A stretch of 64,000 nt of DNA, taken from assembly GCA_027623555.1 (NCBI GenBank), contig JAQBSZ010000015.1, forward strand, positions 34,932 through 98,931, read 5' to 3'. Made by a program: the position numbers and the translations under genes. The notes under the pieces were generated by a model, which did not search any database, was not told the origin of the DNA, and saw nothing but the letters and a program-made list of their open reading frames with translations. This document shows, one piece after another, positions 47,261 to 58,002 of the stretch; position 1 is the stretch's first letter, and each line of letters starts with the position of its first letter. Source of the DNA: Pseudomonadota bacterium. GTDB taxonomy: Bacteria; Pseudomonadota; Gammaproteobacteria; Pseudomonadales; Pseudohongiellaceae.

Positions 47261-48448
47261 ATGGACAATCTCGGAATCTATAGTCTGTTATTGCTGGCGG
47301 TCATCACCGGCTGGATACTGGGTCGCCTTACTGCCAGGGGTAGGTCGAGCCGAAGCCGTCATAACAGAAACATTTTCCAGGACTACTTCGTTGGGTTGAA
47401 TTATCTGTTAAATGACGAACCGGACGAGGCCATAGATACTTTCATCAAGGCCCTCGAGATCAACAGTGAAACGATTGAGACTCACCTGGCATTGGGTGCG
47501 CTACTCAGGCGTCGCGGAAAAGTAGATAAGGCTATAAAGGTGCACCAGGCCCTTCTTGCCAGGCCTGGTCTCGATCAGAGTTTTTCCGATTCCACCAGAT
47601 TGCAGCTGGCAATCGATTATATATCAGCGGGGTTGCTGGACAGGGCAGAGCGGCTCCTGAACGAAGTCCTGATTGAGAAGACAGATGCGAAATGGGACGC
47701 GCTGCGCCACCTGATTACGATTTATCAGACAGAGAAGGAGTGGGAAAGAGCCATCGATTGCTCAAAGATGTTGTTGGCAAATTCCGCTTACAAGCGAGAG
47801 GCAGAATTACGCGCAGCTGCGGCACATTACTGCTGCGAAATAGCTGAGAAAATGTTGGAAGAAGGTCAGAACAATAAGGCTAAAGAGCAGATCAAGCGCG
47901 CATTTGGGTTCGATAAAAGCAATGTACGTGCTGCACTCATTCTTGCCAACGTTGAGCAGCGGCAAGGTAATTTCAAGGCGGCGATTAAACAGCTCATTAA
48001 AGTGCGTACCAATAATCCGGAGTTTGTCAGCCAGATATTGGGACCACTGGCTGAGTGTTATGAGCAGCTTGGGAATATGCCTGAGTATGAAAAGTTGCTA
48101 ACAAATACACTGCATGAAGAACCCGATGTGAGTGTGGTGTTGGCTCTGTCTGAATTAGTTAGAAAGCGCGCGAATGACGAAGTCGCTATTGAATTTCTGA
48201 ACGACTACCTGACTAGAAATCCTTCTCTGACTGGTCTCGTTGAGCTATTGCGGCTGCAAATTCCGAAAGCCGATGCGCAAGTAGGCAGCAATCTTAGTCT
48301 GCTGCAGGAAATGATAGATAAGCTGTTGCGAAAGAAGCTTGCCTATCAATGTAATCATTGTGGATACGAATCCAAGAGTCTCTACTGGCTTTGTCCAAGT
48401 TGCCAGAAATGGGGCAGGATTAAGCCCTTATTGGATGTTGTGGGTTGA
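47261..48448 (+). CDS. lapB: Lipopolysaccharide assembly protein B (YciM)
   Basis: Membrane-anchored TPR adaptor that helps FtsH degrade LpxC. 395 residues: N-terminal helix (IYSLLLLAVITGWILG), several TPR units beginning near residue 45, and a C-terminal rubredoxin-like metal knuckle with two CxxC pairs (CNHC, CPSC) near residues 365-385. All the expected parts are present. Confidence 0.95.
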   Translation: MDNLGIYSLLLLAVITGWILGRLTARGRSSRSRHNRNIFQDYFVGLNYLLNDEPDEAIDTFIKALEINSETIETHLALGALLRRRGKVDKAIKVHQALLARPGLDQSFSDSTRLQLAIDYISAGLLDRAERLLNEVLIEKTDAKWDALRHLITIYQTEKEWERAIDCSKMLLANSAYKREAELRAAAAHYCCEIAEKMLEEGQNNKAKEQIKRAFGFDKSNVRAALILANVEQRQGNFKAAIKQLIKVRTNNPEFVSQILGPLAECYEQLGNMPEYEKLLTNTLHEEPDVSVVLALSELVRKRANDEVAIEFLNDYLTRNPSLTGLVELLRLQIPKADAQVGSNLSLLQEMIDKLLRKKLAYQCNHCGYESKSLYWLCPSCQKWGRIKPLLDVVG

Positions 48449-48482
48449 GCCGAGAAGAATACGAGCATAGGGAGTTAACTGG

Positions 48483-49184
48483 GTGAAAAAAAGAATTATC
48501 GTGGCGCTGGATTTCGACAAAGCCCGTGAGGCAAAGAACGTACTAATACAACTCGACCCGGCGCAGTGTCGCGTCAAGATTGGCAAAGAACTGTTTACAG
48601 CCAGCGGCCCCAAACTTGTAAAGGATGTTATCTCCCAGGGCTTCGATGTATTTCTGGATCTGAAGTTTCACGATATCCCGAATACCGTGGCACGTGCCGT
48701 TAAAGTGGCCGCGGACCTCGGCATATGGATGCTGAACGTACATGCCTCAGGTGGCTTGACAATGATGGAGCAAGCACGTGAAGCCCTGGAAGGGTTTGGC
48801 TCTGAGCGTCCCTTGCTAATCGGCGTAACTGTGCTTACCAGCCTGGCGAAGGAAGATCTGCAGCAAATAGGCATAAATCGCGATCCTGAGGAGCAGGTAA
48901 GTAAGCTGGCGTTTCTGAGTCGAGATGCCGGGCTGGATGGCGTGGTCTGTTCCGCCGCTGAAACTCGCCTGTTGAGGGCCCAAATACCCGATGACTTTTG
49001 CCTGGTTACTCCGGGCATCCGCAGGGCAGAAGATGCAATCGGTGACCAGAAACGGGTCGTTGGACCGGCAGAAGCCATTCAGAACGGGAGCAATTATCTG
49101 GTCGTTGGACGGCCGATCACTCGGGCTGAATCGCCGAATGCGGCATTGGTCGAGTTTAATTCCGCTATAACTAGCGCTAGCTAG
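48483..49184 (+). CDS. pyrF: Orotidine 5'-phosphate decarboxylase
   Basis: Last step of UMP synthesis. 233 residues from GTG 48483. The catalytic Asp-Lys array appears in FDVFLDLKFHDIPNTV; phosphate loop VVGRPITRA near the end. It lies after lapB on the same strand, the conserved lapA-lapB-pyrF order. Confidence 0.97.
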   Translation: MKKRIIVALDFDKAREAKNVLIQLDPAQCRVKIGKELFTASGPKLVKDVISQGFDVFLDLKFHDIPNTVARAVKVAADLGIWMLNVHASGGLTMMEQAREALEGFGSERPLLIGVTVLTSLAKEDLQQIGINRDPEEQVSKLAFLSRDAGLDGVVCSAAETRLLRAQIPDDFCLVTPGIRRAEDAIGDQKRVVGPAEAIQNGSNYLVVGRPITRAESPNAALVEFNSAITSAS

Positions 49185-49255
49185 GTTCTCTGCTAGACTG
49201 TTTCGAGCGACATTGAAGTCGCGCTTGTTAAATTACTCGTGATAAGGAAATCACT

Positions 49256-49564
49256 ATGAAGAGACTACTTTGGTTAAACGCAGTGTTCACTGCCTTGCTA
49301 TTAACTTTTACACCTCTGGCCATGGCGGCCGAATCTCCAGCTGATACTACTCAACAGGAATCCCTGCTGGACATTAACAGCGCGGACGCAGCGGCAATCG
49401 CCGCCGCGCTGGATGGCATCGGTCTGGTCAAGGCGCAGGAAATCGTGGCTCATCGAGAGATGTTCGGAAAGTTTCGCTCTATCGACGAGCTGGTTGAAGT
49501 CCGGGGTATTGGTGTGGCCACGGTGGAGAAAAATCGGCAGCGCATCGTGATTGTAAATAATTAG
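49256..49564 (+). CDS. ComEA-like exported helix-hairpin-helix protein
   Basis: 102 residues: signal peptide (LLLTFTPLAMAAES) then a single ComEA-type HhH DNA-binding domain (DINSADAAAIAAALDGIGLV, FRSIDELVEVRGIG). Such proteins may bind DNA in the periplasm during uptake. The same gene lies near uvrB in Pseudomonas. It ends before a strong terminator. Confidence 0.88.
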   Translation: MKRLLWLNAVFTALLLTFTPLAMAAESPADTTQQESLLDINSADAAAIAAALDGIGLVKAQEIVAHREMFGKFRSIDELVEVRGIGVATVEKNRQRIVIVNN

Positions 49565-49601
49565 CAGTTTCCGACCGTAGAAATCGTAGTAAAGCTCTAT
49601 A

Positions 49602-49638
49602 AGGCACTTTCACAATCCTGTGAAAGTGCCTGATTTTT
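49602..49638 (+). terminator. Rho-independent terminator after the ComEA-like gene
   Basis: Perfect 12-pair stem AGGCACTTTCAC/GTGAAAGTGCCT with six-base loop and a T-run, separating the lapA-pyrF-comEA block from the sugar-transferase genes. Confidence 0.9.
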
Positions 49639-49690
49639 ATACTGAAAATTTCATCAGGCTCGATATAATAGCTGAATTCACTGTTGCACT

Positions 49691-50734
49691 ATGGGTGTTT
49701 TGGTTTTATCGATGCTGATCTTGATTGCGGGAGTTTTTGCCAGTTCAGTTCTCCTGACTGGAGTACTAGTGAGAATTGCCCCGCGCCTGCGTCTGCTGGA
49801 TTTGCCAGTTTCTCGCAGCGCCCATGCTCGACCTGTGCCGCTTGGCGGCGGTCTATCCATCGTCGTATTGTTCGGTGTGGTTGCTTGCTACTACTTCCTT
49901 AAAGGCGTGATTCCGCTACCGGAATTTCTGGCGCTCACAGGAGGCGTTGGGGTTGCCATTATCGGACTGATCGATGACCGTAACCAACTCGATGCCCAAT
50001 GGCGTGTGCCGCTGCAATTTGTGGCGGCTGCCTGGTCGGTGTGGTGGTTAGGGGATGTTCCCCCCATTGGCATTGGCATCTGGTCACTGCAGGTACCATG
50101 GCTGTTAAACGGAATGGCCATCGTAGCACTGGTGTGGCTGCTTAACCTTTACAACTTTATGGACGGGATTGATGGTCTGGCCGCCAGTGAACTGGTGTTT
50201 GTAAACCTGCTGGCATCTTTATTCGTTATAACAAGTGATGATCTGGTGCTGGGATTATTGTCAGGGACATTGCTTGCAGCAGGAGCAGGGTTTCTGGTCT
50301 GGAACTGGGCCCCTGCGAAGATATTCCTGGGTGATGTCGGTAGTGGATTCATCGGATTCACCCTCGGCATCCTGGCTCTGTTATCAATGCACCATGGCAG
50401 TATGACAGTTTGGAGCTGGGTGATAATGCTGGCGATATTTATCGTAGATGCCACGATTACGCTGTTCCGGCGCTGCCTGGGGGGTGAAAAGTGGTTCGAA
50501 GGTCATGCTTCACATGCTTACCAAAATGCGGCCAGGCAGTATAAAAGCCACAGCAAAGTGACGATAACTGTAGTACTGATCAATTGTCTGTGGCTGGCGC
50601 CATTGGCGTGGTTGTCAGTGAGTCGACCAGAACTGGGTGTATACTTGGCGCTGGTAGCCTTATTACCGTTAGTCGTGCTGGCGGTTAAGCTGAATGCCGG
50701 TAAATTGACTGAGGTCGCATTTGATCCACCTTGA
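49691..50734 (+). CDS. wbpL: Undecaprenyl-phosphate sugar-1-phosphate transferase (WbpL/WecA-like)
   Basis: Membrane transferase of the MraY/WecA superfamily that loads the first sugar phosphate on undecaprenyl phosphate for O-antigen or similar glycan synthesis. 347 residues, about ten helices, with the diagnostic IGLIDDRNQLDAQWRVPLQF, NLYNFMDGIDGLA and IFLGDVGSGFIGF segments. It pairs with the following WbpM-like gene, as in Pseudomonas. The sugar (HexNAc-type expected) is not determined. Start at ATG 49691. Confidence 0.9.
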   Translation: MGVLVLSMLILIAGVFASSVLLTGVLVRIAPRLRLLDLPVSRSAHARPVPLGGGLSIVVLFGVVACYYFLKGVIPLPEFLALTGGVGVAIIGLIDDRNQLDAQWRVPLQFVAAAWSVWWLGDVPPIGIGIWSLQVPWLLNGMAIVALVWLLNLYNFMDGIDGLAASELVFVNLLASLFVITSDDLVLGLLSGTLLAAGAGFLVWNWAPAKIFLGDVGSGFIGFTLGILALLSMHHGSMTVWSWVIMLAIFIVDATITLFRRCLGGEKWFEGHASHAYQNAARQYKSHSKVTITVVLINCLWLAPLAWLSVSRPELGVYLALVALLPLVVLAVKLNAGKLTEVAFDPP

Positions 50735-50788
50735 TAGTGCTGCCGTAGGCTTGAATCACGTAGGGTGTCATTGAAGTAGGGGATAACT

Positions 50789-52771
50789 ATGCATTTGTAT
50801 ACGGTTCCGTTGTCGCGTTCCATCAAGCAGATACTGATGATGGTGGCGGACACCTTCATGATCATAGCTGCCCTGGCGTTTTCATTTACGCTTCTGGGTA
50901 AAGACTTTTTCACCCTGGATCAACGCTTCTATTTCTATCTGGCGATAGCCACAACGCTGAGTATCGTGGTGTTTATCCGCATTGGACTCTATCGCGCTAT
51001 CGTACTTTACATGGGGCTGCAGTCGGGTTTTGTGCTTCTGCAAGGTGTGACGATAGCAACCTGTTTGCTTGCTGCTTCCTATTTATTATCGCAAACACCG
51101 GATTCCACGGACTATTCAATCCTGCCAATCTTCTGGATGATCGCTTTGTTGTTTGTTGGGGGCAGCCGGTTTCTGGCAAAAGTTTTATTGCAGAGCATGA
51201 TTCAAAACTTTCGCCCCAAAGAGCCAGTAATCATTTATGGGGCGGGTAGCTCGGGTATGCAGTTGGTCGTTGCATTACAAAATGGCGACCAGTACCTTCC
51301 CGTTGCGTTTGTCGATGACAGTCATCGCATGTTAGGAAGCACAGTGCACGGTATTCGAGTTCACAATCCCAATTCGCTCTACGAATTGATCGAGAGTTAT
51401 GCAGTGCGCCAGATCCTATTGGCGATTCCGTCAGCCACTCATGCAGAGCGTAAAGAAATCCTCAATAGGCTGGAACATCTGCCAGTTCATGTGAAAACCG
51501 TGCCGGATCTGTTTGACATGGTGTCTGGCAAGATGGGTGTCGATGAGATTCGCGACATCGATATTGAAGACCTGCTGGGTCGGGACATCGTACCGCCCAA
51601 CCCGGAGTTACTAGGTGCCTGTATTAATGGGCAATCGGTTATGGTGACGGGTGCCGGTGGCTCCATAGGTTCGGAGTTATGCAGACAGATTATTCATATC
51701 AATCCAGCGCGGGTGATCCTGCTGGATTCTTTCGAGTACGGCCTGTACGAGGTTGAGAGTGAACTTCGGGAGAAACTGGCCAATATTGAGAATGGGCACA
51801 AGATCGAGATCATTGCCCTGTTGGGTTCGGTCTGTAATCAGACCCAGATGGAAAATGCAATCAAGAGCTTTGCCGTGGATACGGTCTATCATGTTGCCGC
51901 CTACAAACAGGTGCCAATGGTAGAGAAAAATATCGTTGAAGGTGCACAAAATAATATATTTGGCACCTTGATTTCAGCCAGGGCGGCGGAGAAGTACAAG
52001 GTTAATAATTTTGTGCTTATTTCCACTGACAAGGCGGTGCGGCCAACTAATTTCATGGGTGCCACCAAACGATTTGCAGAACAGGTTCTGCAGGCAATGG
52101 CACAGCGCAAGAGCGATACCAGGTTTAGTATGGTTCGATTCGGAAATGTACTGGGCTCATCTGGCTCGGTTGTGCCGCTGTTTAGAAGGCAGATCAGTAC
52201 CGGTGGCCCGGTGACAGTAACTCATCCGGAAGTTACGCGTTATTTCATGACTGTCCAGGAAGCCGCCCAGCTTGTTATTCAGGCCGGCTCGATGGCCACT
52301 GGTGGAGACGTGTTTGTATTAGATATGAACGAGCCAATTCGAATCGTGGACCTGGCGAAGAAGATGGTGCATCTAATGGGCTATGACATTAAGGATGAAA
52401 ATTCCTATCGAGGTGACATCGCTATCGAATACACTGGTCTGCGCCCGGGCGAAAAACTCTATGAAGAATTGTTGATTGGTGAATCTGTGACTGGCACTGA
52501 ACATCCAAAGATCATGCGTGCAGAAGAAGAAACTCTCACCTGGGATACACTGGAGCCGCTACTGACGCGATTGCAAAAGGCCTGCCAGCGGCTCGACCTG
52601 CCAGAAATTCGAGCGGTGCTCATGGAAGCTGTGGATGGATTCGAGCCCAAGGAAGAAGCGAGTGATCCTCTTTGGGATATCTACTATTCGCAAGCAGCAG
52701 TGGCTGCGGAAAATAAAGAGACAACCCAAAGGACATCTTCTAAAAAGGTTACGCCCCTATTTAAGGAATAA
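50789..52771 (+). CDS. wbpM: UDP-GlcNAc 4,6-dehydratase, WbpM/PglF type
   Basis: 660-residue inner-membrane SDR: four N-terminal helices, a first Rossmann-like domain (IIYGAGSSGMQLV near 147) and a second catalytic Rossmann domain (MVTGAGGSIGSELCRQI near 288). The active-site stretch STDKAVRPTNFMGATKR has Met in place of the usual Tyr, the SMK triad of WbpM. Makes UDP-4-keto-6-deoxy sugars for surface glycans. It follows wbpL after 54 bases and is not followed by other glycan genes. Confidence 0.94.
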   Translation: MHLYTVPLSRSIKQILMMVADTFMIIAALAFSFTLLGKDFFTLDQRFYFYLAIATTLSIVVFIRIGLYRAIVLYMGLQSGFVLLQGVTIATCLLAASYLLSQTPDSTDYSILPIFWMIALLFVGGSRFLAKVLLQSMIQNFRPKEPVIIYGAGSSGMQLVVALQNGDQYLPVAFVDDSHRMLGSTVHGIRVHNPNSLYELIESYAVRQILLAIPSATHAERKEILNRLEHLPVHVKTVPDLFDMVSGKMGVDEIRDIDIEDLLGRDIVPPNPELLGACINGQSVMVTGAGGSIGSELCRQIIHINPARVILLDSFEYGLYEVESELREKLANIENGHKIEIIALLGSVCNQTQMENAIKSFAVDTVYHVAAYKQVPMVEKNIVEGAQNNIFGTLISARAAEKYKVNNFVLISTDKAVRPTNFMGATKRFAEQVLQAMAQRKSDTRFSMVRFGNVLGSSGSVVPLFRRQISTGGPVTVTHPEVTRYFMTVQEAAQLVIQAGSMATGGDVFVLDMNEPIRIVDLAKKMVHLMGYDIKDENSYRGDIAIEYTGLRPGEKLYEELLIGESVTGTEHPKIMRAEEETLTWDTLEPLLTRLQKACQRLDLPEIRAVLMEAVDGFEPKEEASDPLWDIYYSQAAVAAENKETTQRTSSKKVTPLFKE

Positions 52772-52814
52772 GTCGATTTCGGACTAGTTCAAGGGCTGGT
52801 GTGTTAATCCGGTC

Positions 52815-53375
52815 TTACTCTTCGCGCCGCACAGAATTGATGATTACCGGTTCAAGCGGGACGTTTGCGTAACCACTCACATTTCCTGTGGCCACCCTGG
52901 CAATTTCATCTACCACTGCCATCCCTTCTATCACGGTCCCAAAAACGGCGTAGCCAAATCCCCTGGGAGTCTCATCGGTATGATTCAGATTGCCGTTGTC
53001 GACATGGTTGATGAAGAACTGGCTGGTGGCACTGTCGACGACATTGGTGCGGGCCATCGCGATAGTGCCACGCATATTTGGCGTATCGGCGCGGGCTTCA
53101 TTCTTGATCTGTGCGTAGGATGAGAGTTGCGACATGTCTGGTTTGAAACCGCCACCCTGGATCATGAAACCGGAAATTACCCGGTGGAAGATTAATCCAT
53201 CGTACAGCTCGTTGTCAGTGTAGCGCAGGAAGTTTTCGACGCTGATTGGCGCCTTGTCGGCCCATAGTTCAATCTTGATCATCCCCTTGCTGGTGTCCAT
53301 TACGACTACCGGGTTGTCCTGGGCAAGAGTGGCTGTGCTGAATGCCAGGATTGCAGTAATAGCTAGTGCTCGCAT
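52815..53375 (-). CDS. ppiA: Exported cyclophilin-type peptidyl-prolyl isomerase
   Basis: Periplasmic prolyl isomerase, 186 residues: signal peptide (LAITAILAFSTATLAQ) and cyclophilin domain with FHRVISGFMIQGGG, GTIAMARTN and SQFFINHVDN, very like E. coli PpiA. It is transcribed toward wbpM and lies close to tRNA-Asn. Confidence 0.93.
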   Translation of the reverse strand: MRALAITAILAFSTATLAQDNPVVVMDTSKGMIKIELWADKAPISVENFLRYTDNELYDGLIFHRVISGFMIQGGGFKPDMSQLSSYAQIKNEARADTPNMRGTIAMARTNVVDSATSQFFINHVDNGNLNHTDETPRGFGYAVFGTVIEGMAVVDEIARVATGNVSGYANVPLEPVIINSVRREE

Positions 53376-53493
53376 AGATGCTCTCCATCAGTAATGCGGT
53401 TGAAAGGCGTCAACTATACAATATATCAGCCGAACTTAACCACTGATGAACGGCCTGTAGTTGGGTATTAGGAGTAGTTTCAAAGGGAAGATA

Positions 53494-53568
53494 TGGCTGC
53501 CCAACCTGGACTCGAACCAGGAACCAAGTGATTAACAGTCACCTACTCTACCATTGAGCTATTGGGCA
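53494..53568 (-). tRNA. tRNA-Asn (anticodon GTT)
   Basis: 75-base cloverleaf on the minus strand with encoded CCA. Acceptor TGCCCAA/TTGGGCA, discriminator G, D-arm AGCTCAATGGTAGAG, anticodon arm GTGA-CTGTTAA-TCAC and T-arm CCTGG-TTCGAGT-CCAGG are all present. Confidence 0.96.
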
Positions 53569-53625
53569 GCAGCATGGCCTACTGGCATTTACGGAGTATA
53601 ACCGGTAGAGCTGCAAACCGCGCGT

Positions 53626-53654
53626 ATACTAATGAGAAAACCCAATCTGGTCAA
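53626..53654 (-). promoter_or_regulatory. Promoter of tRNA-Asn
   Basis: On the minus strand TTGACC (53649-53654), 17-base spacer and TAGTAT (53626-53631), about 57 bases upstream of the mature tRNA. Confidence 0.6.
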
Positions 53655-53775
53655 CACTCTCTACGCTTCTCCCCACTATCTGTTGTACCCTTAGGGGTTT
53701 GTATTCAGCCCATAGAACCAGGGACCAACTCAGGGTCTGAGCATGACAAACTAGTTTCGCTACCCAGACAGAGCT

Positions 53776-55794
53776 ATGGAAAAACGCTTCCAGATCAAAT
53801 CCAATTTCAAGCCCGCCGGCGATCAGCCGCAGGCAATCGCTCAGCTCGTAGAAGGACTCGAGGATGGCTTGCATGCCCAGACTTTGCTTGGCGTAACCGG
53901 ATCTGGCAAGACCTTCACTATCGCCAATGTGATCGAGACAGTGCAACGTCCGACACTGGTCATGGCCCCGAATAAGACCCTGGCGGCTCAGTTATACGGA
54001 GAGTTCAAGGAGTTCTTCCCCGGTAATGCGGTAGAGTATTTCGTTTCTTACTATGACTATTATCAACCCGAAGCCTATGTGCCTTCTTCGGATCTTTACA
54101 TCGAGAAGGATTCCTCGATCAATGATCATATTGAGCAAATGCGGCTATCGGCTACTAAAGCCTTGCTTGAGCGGCAGGATGTGGTTGTGGTGGCGACAGT
54201 CTCGGCGATCTATGGTTTGGGTGACCCCGGTTCCTACTTGCAAATGGTTGTGCACCTCGACCGGGGTGACCGCATTGATCAGCGTAATCTCATTAAGCGA
54301 CTCACCGATTTGCAATATACCCGCAACGATATGGAGCTCAGGCGAGCAACTTATCGAGTTCGCGGTGATGTCATCGATATTTATCCGGCTGAGTCGGAAA
54401 GAAATGCGTTTCGTATCGAATTGTATGATGACGAGATTGAAAGGCTGTGCTATTTCGATCCTCTAACTGGTAGCGTCATCAAAGAAGTCCCGCGTCTGAC
54501 TGTGTTTCCAAAATCCCACTACGTCACTCCCAGAGAAAAACTCCTGGGCACGCTCGATTACATCAAAGAGGAACTCAAGGAGCGGCTGAAGCATCTGAAC
54601 GAAAATAATCGACTGGTGGAGGCGCAACGCTTGGAGCAGCGCACTAAATTTGATCTGGAAATGATCCAGGAACTGGGATACTGCACAGGTATTGAAAATT
54701 ATTCGCGCTATCTGTCAGGAAGGGCAGCGGGCGAACCCCCACCAACACTCTATGATTATCTGCCCGCCAATGCACTGGTGGTCGCGGATGAATCCCATGT
54801 TTCAATTCCCCAGCTCGGAGCCATGTATAAAGGGGACCGTTCGCGCAAGGAAACCCTGGTGGAATATGGATTCCGGCTACCCTCGGCTCTGGACAATCGC
54901 CCGTTAAGATTCGAAGAGTGGGAAGGGCTCACGCCACAGATTATCTTTGTATCGGCAACGCCAGGTCCCTATGAGAAGGAACATCAAGGACAGCTCGTAC
55001 AACAGGTGGTACGACCTACTGGACTGGTTGATCCTCAATTGGAGGTACGGCCTGCATCCACCCAGGTCGACGATCTGCTCTCGGAAATACGTCGGGTCGT
55101 GGCACAGGAAGAACGGGTGCTGGTAACCGTGCTGACCAAACGCATGGCTGAGGACTTGACTGACTATCTGGCAGAACACGATGTGCGGGTTCGCTACCTG
55201 CATTCGGATATAGAAACGGTGGAGCGAACCGAAATTTTGCGCGATCTGCGCCTCGGTGTCTTCGATGTGCTGGTGGGAATAAACCTGCTGCGCGAAGGAT
55301 TGGATATTCCAGAAGTCTCCCTGGTGGCAGTGTTCGATGCAGATAAGGAAGGATTTCTGCGCTCCGAACGTTCACTGATTCAAACCATAGGCAGGGCGGC
55401 CAGAAACCTCAACGGTAGAGCAATCCTCTATGCCGATCGCATTACCGGCTCCATGGAGCGGGCGATCGAGGAATCTGAGCGGCGACGCAATACTCAGCTT
55501 CAGTTCAATAAAGTAAATAACATCACTCCAATTGGTGTTAAGACAAAAGTGCTCGATGTGATGGAAGGTGCCTATTCAGCGCCTGGCACTCGAACCCGGC
55601 AGCGAGGCAAGCTGATTGCCGAGAAATCTGGTGCCTATAAGCGCATGGATTTTTCCAATCCGGCAGCAATGCACAAGGAAATCAGCCTATTGGAAGAGCA
55701 AATGTATGAACAAGCCAAGAACCTGGCCTTCGAGGAGGCGGCAACGACCCGCGATAAAATTGCCGAGCTGAAGAATCAGCTGTTAAAGCAATGA
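53776..55794 (+). CDS. uvrB: Excinuclease ABC subunit B
   Basis: Damage-verifying helicase of nucleotide excision repair. 672 residues with Walker [10 protein letters not shown], the beta-hairpin [16 protein letters not shown] box VVADESHVS, motif VI IGRAARN and the C-terminal UVR domain ([19 protein letters not shown]) that binds UvrC. No LexA-box match was seen upstream. Confidence 0.98.
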   Translation: MEKRFQIKSNFKPAGDQPQAIAQLVEGLEDGLHAQTLLGVTGSGKTFTIANVIETVQRPTLVMAPNKTLAAQLYGEFKEFFPGNAVEYFVSYYDYYQPEAYVPSSDLYIEKDSSINDHIEQMRLSATKALLERQDVVVVATVSAIYGLGDPGSYLQMVVHLDRGDRIDQRNLIKRLTDLQYTRNDMELRRATYRVRGDVIDIYPAESERNAFRIELYDDEIERLCYFDPLTGSVIKEVPRLTVFPKSHYVTPREKLLGTLDYIKEELKERLKHLNENNRLVEAQRLEQRTKFDLEMIQELGYCTGIENYSRYLSGRAAGEPPPTLYDYLPANALVVADESHVSIPQLGAMYKGDRSRKETLVEYGFRLPSALDNRPLRFEEWEGLTPQIIFVSATPGPYEKEHQGQLVQQVVRPTGLVDPQLEVRPASTQVDDLLSEIRRVVAQEERVLVTVLTKRMAEDLTDYLAEHDVRVRYLHSDIETVERTEILRDLRLGVFDVLVGINLLREGLDIPEVSLVAVFDADKEGFLRSERSLIQTIGRAARNLNGRAILYADRITGSMERAIEESERRRNTQLQFNKVNNITPIGVKTKVLDVMEGAYSAPGTRTRQRGKLIAEKSGAYKRMDFSNPAAMHKEISLLEEQMYEQAKNLAFEEAATTRDKIAELKNQLLKQ

Positions 55795-55824
55795 CTTGAA
55801 TGTACGAATGAGTCCATAAATCGT

Positions 55825-55854
55825 TCGACACTGTGTCGCTGAATTCCGTATAAT
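55825..55854 (+). promoter_or_regulatory. Promoter of tRNA-Val
   Basis: TCGACA (55825-55830), 18-base spacer, consensus TATAAT (55849-55854), 27 bases before the tRNA. Confidence 0.6.
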
Positions 55855-55880
55855 CGCCAATCTTTTCTATCGGGATTCCT

Positions 55881-55957
<77 letters not shown>

Positions 55958-56050
55958 TTCCGTAGAAGTAACACTTTTCACTTTGACAATCTCGCTGAAA
56001 CCAGTGAATTTTATGGTTTTACTTGATTTACGGAAATTTTTACCAGACGG

Positions 56051-57988
56051 ATGTTACAGATAACCCTACCTGACGGTAGCAAGCGGGAATTTTCCAGCCC
56101 GGTTTCTATCATTGAGATTGCTGAATCTATTGGACCCGGACTCGCCAAAGCCGCCCTGGCCGGCCGAGTAAACGGCACGCTGGTGGATACGTCCCATACT
56201 GTTGATGCTGATACTGAAGTAGCCATTGTCACAGAGAGGGATGATGATGGGATTGAAGTTCTCAGGCATTCCTGCGCCCACTTGATGGCACAGGCGGTTC
56301 AGCGGCTCTTCCCCAAGGCGCAGGTTACCATTGGGCCGGTGATCGAAGACGGTTTCTTCTACGATTTTGCTTTCGAGCGTGCTTTCACGCCCGAAGATCT
56401 CAGCGCCATTGAAAGCACCATGAACGCTATCGTTAAAGAGGACCTGCAAGTCGAGCGATCGGTACTGGCACGGGATGCAGCGATTGCCATGTTCAAGGGG
56501 ATGGGAGAGGACTACAAGGTCGAGATCATCAAGTCGATTCCCGGCGACGAGGATCTGTCATTCTATCGGCAGGGAGAGTTCATCGACCTTTGTCGTGGAC
56601 CGCACGTTCCCAGTACGGGCAAATTCAAGGCCTTTAAACTTACCAGCGTGGCTGGCGCCTATTGGCGGGGTGACTCTGCGAATGAAATGTTACAGCGGAT
56701 CCATGGCACTGCCTGGGGATCGAAGCAGGACCTGAAACTCTACCTGCAGAGACTGGAAGAGGCGGAAAAGCGGGATCACCGCAAGCTGGGCAAGCAACTC
56801 GGGCTCTTTCATTTTCAGGAAGAGGCACCGGGTATGCCTTTCTGGCACCCCAAAGGCTGGACTATCTACCAGGTTATCCAGGGTTACATGAAACAAGTGC
56901 AGCAAGCCAGTAACTATCAGGAGATCAATACGCCACAACTGGTCGACTACTCGCTGTGGGAGAAATCAGGCCACGCCGCCAAGTTCGCTGAAGAGATGTT
57001 CAGCGTCGAATCAGATAACCGCATGTATGCCATCAAGCCCATGAATTGCCCGTGTCATATCCAGGTATTCAACCAGGGGCTGAAAAGCTATCGGGACTTG
57101 CCACTGCGATTGGCTGAATTTGGTGCCTGCCACCGCTATGAACCGTCTGGCAGCATGCACGGCCTGATGCGAGTGAGAAGTTTTGTCCAGGACGATGGCC
57201 ATATCTTCTGCACCGAAGATCAGATTCAATCGGAAGTGGCCGATTTCATGAAGTTGCTGTTCGCTGTGTATCACGATTTCGGCTTCGATGAGGTGATGTT
57301 GCGACTCTCTACACGACCCGAGAAGCGCGTCGGCGCAGACGAACTCTGGGATGTTGCCGAGCAGTCTTTGAAGGACGCGCTCAATGCCACCGCTCTGCCC
57401 TGGGAACTGGTGCCGGGCGAGGGGGCTTTTTACGGCCCGAAGATTGAGTACTCCCTGAAAGACTGCATGGGGCGTGTCCAGCAATGTGGCACGATTCAGG
57501 TGGATTTCTTTACCCCTGGACGCCTGGGTGCGTACTATATCGCCGAAGACAGCAGTCGCCAGACACCGGTGATGCTGCATCGTGCTGTGCTGGGCTCATT
57601 TGAGCGATTTATCGGCGTGCTGATCGAGCAATATGCTGGTGCCATGCCAGCCTGGCTGTCCCCGCAGCAGGCTATGATTCTTAATATAACGGACAGGCAG
57701 TCCGAATACTGCCAGAAATTAGAAGAATCCTTGAAAAATAAAGGGTTTAGGGCGTCTTCGGACTTGAGAAATGAGAAGATCGGCTTTAAAATCCGCGAGC
57801 ACACATTACAGAAGATTCCTTATCTGCTGGTAGTTGGAGATAAAGAAGTTGAATCCGGTACTGTGGCAGTTCGCAAACGCGGAGGTGAAGACCTGGGAAC
57901 TATGACATTCGACGACTTTTGTAATCACTTAAGCCAGGATGTTGCCCGGTTCGGCCGCAGTGAGAACAGCCCCGGTGCATCCCACTAG
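56051..57988 (+). CDS. thrS: Threonyl-tRNA synthetase
   Basis: Class II synthetase for threonine. 645 residues: N-terminal TGS domain ([14 protein letters not shown]), editing domain with [11 protein letters not shown] and a Cys-His metal pair ([13 protein letters not shown]), catalytic core with NCPCHIQVF (zinc Cys), RYEPSG and [10 protein letters not shown], and C-terminal anticodon domain. Leader is 93 bases with TTCCGTA/TACGGAA words at its ends, but no E. coli-like operator fold was resolved. Confidence 0.97.
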   Translation: MLQITLPDGSKREFSSPVSIIEIAESIGPGLAKAALAGRVNGTLVDTSHTVDADTEVAIVTERDDDGIEVLRHSCAHLMAQAVQRLFPKAQVTIGPVIEDGFFYDFAFERAFTPEDLSAIESTMNAIVKEDLQVERSVLARDAAIAMFKGMGEDYKVEIIKSIPGDEDLSFYRQGEFIDLCRGPHVPSTGKFKAFKLTSVAGAYWRGDSANEMLQRIHGTAWGSKQDLKLYLQRLEEAEKRDHRKLGKQLGLFHFQEEAPGMPFWHPKGWTIYQVIQGYMKQVQQASNYQEINTPQLVDYSLWEKSGHAAKFAEEMFSVESDNRMYAIKPMNCPCHIQVFNQGLKSYRDLPLRLAEFGACHRYEPSGSMHGLMRVRSFVQDDGHIFCTEDQIQSEVADFMKLLFAVYHDFGFDEVMLRLSTRPEKRVGADELWDVAEQSLKDALNATALPWELVPGEGAFYGPKIEYSLKDCMGRVQQCGTIQVDFFTPGRLGAYYIAEDSSRQTPVMLHRAVLGSFERFIGVLIEQYAGAMPAWLSPQQAMILNITDRQSEYCQKLEESLKNKGFRASSDLRNEKIGFKIREHTLQKIPYLLVVGDKEVESGTVAVRKRGGEDLGTMTFDDFCNHLSQDVARFGRSENSPGASH

Positions 57989-58002
57989 GAGAGAGATCGA
58001 AT

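Noticed and set aside
55958..56050. E. coli-like thrS translational operator
   Set aside because: TTCCGTA and TACGGAA words occur, but no tRNA-Thr-like anticodon arms could be resolved by eye.
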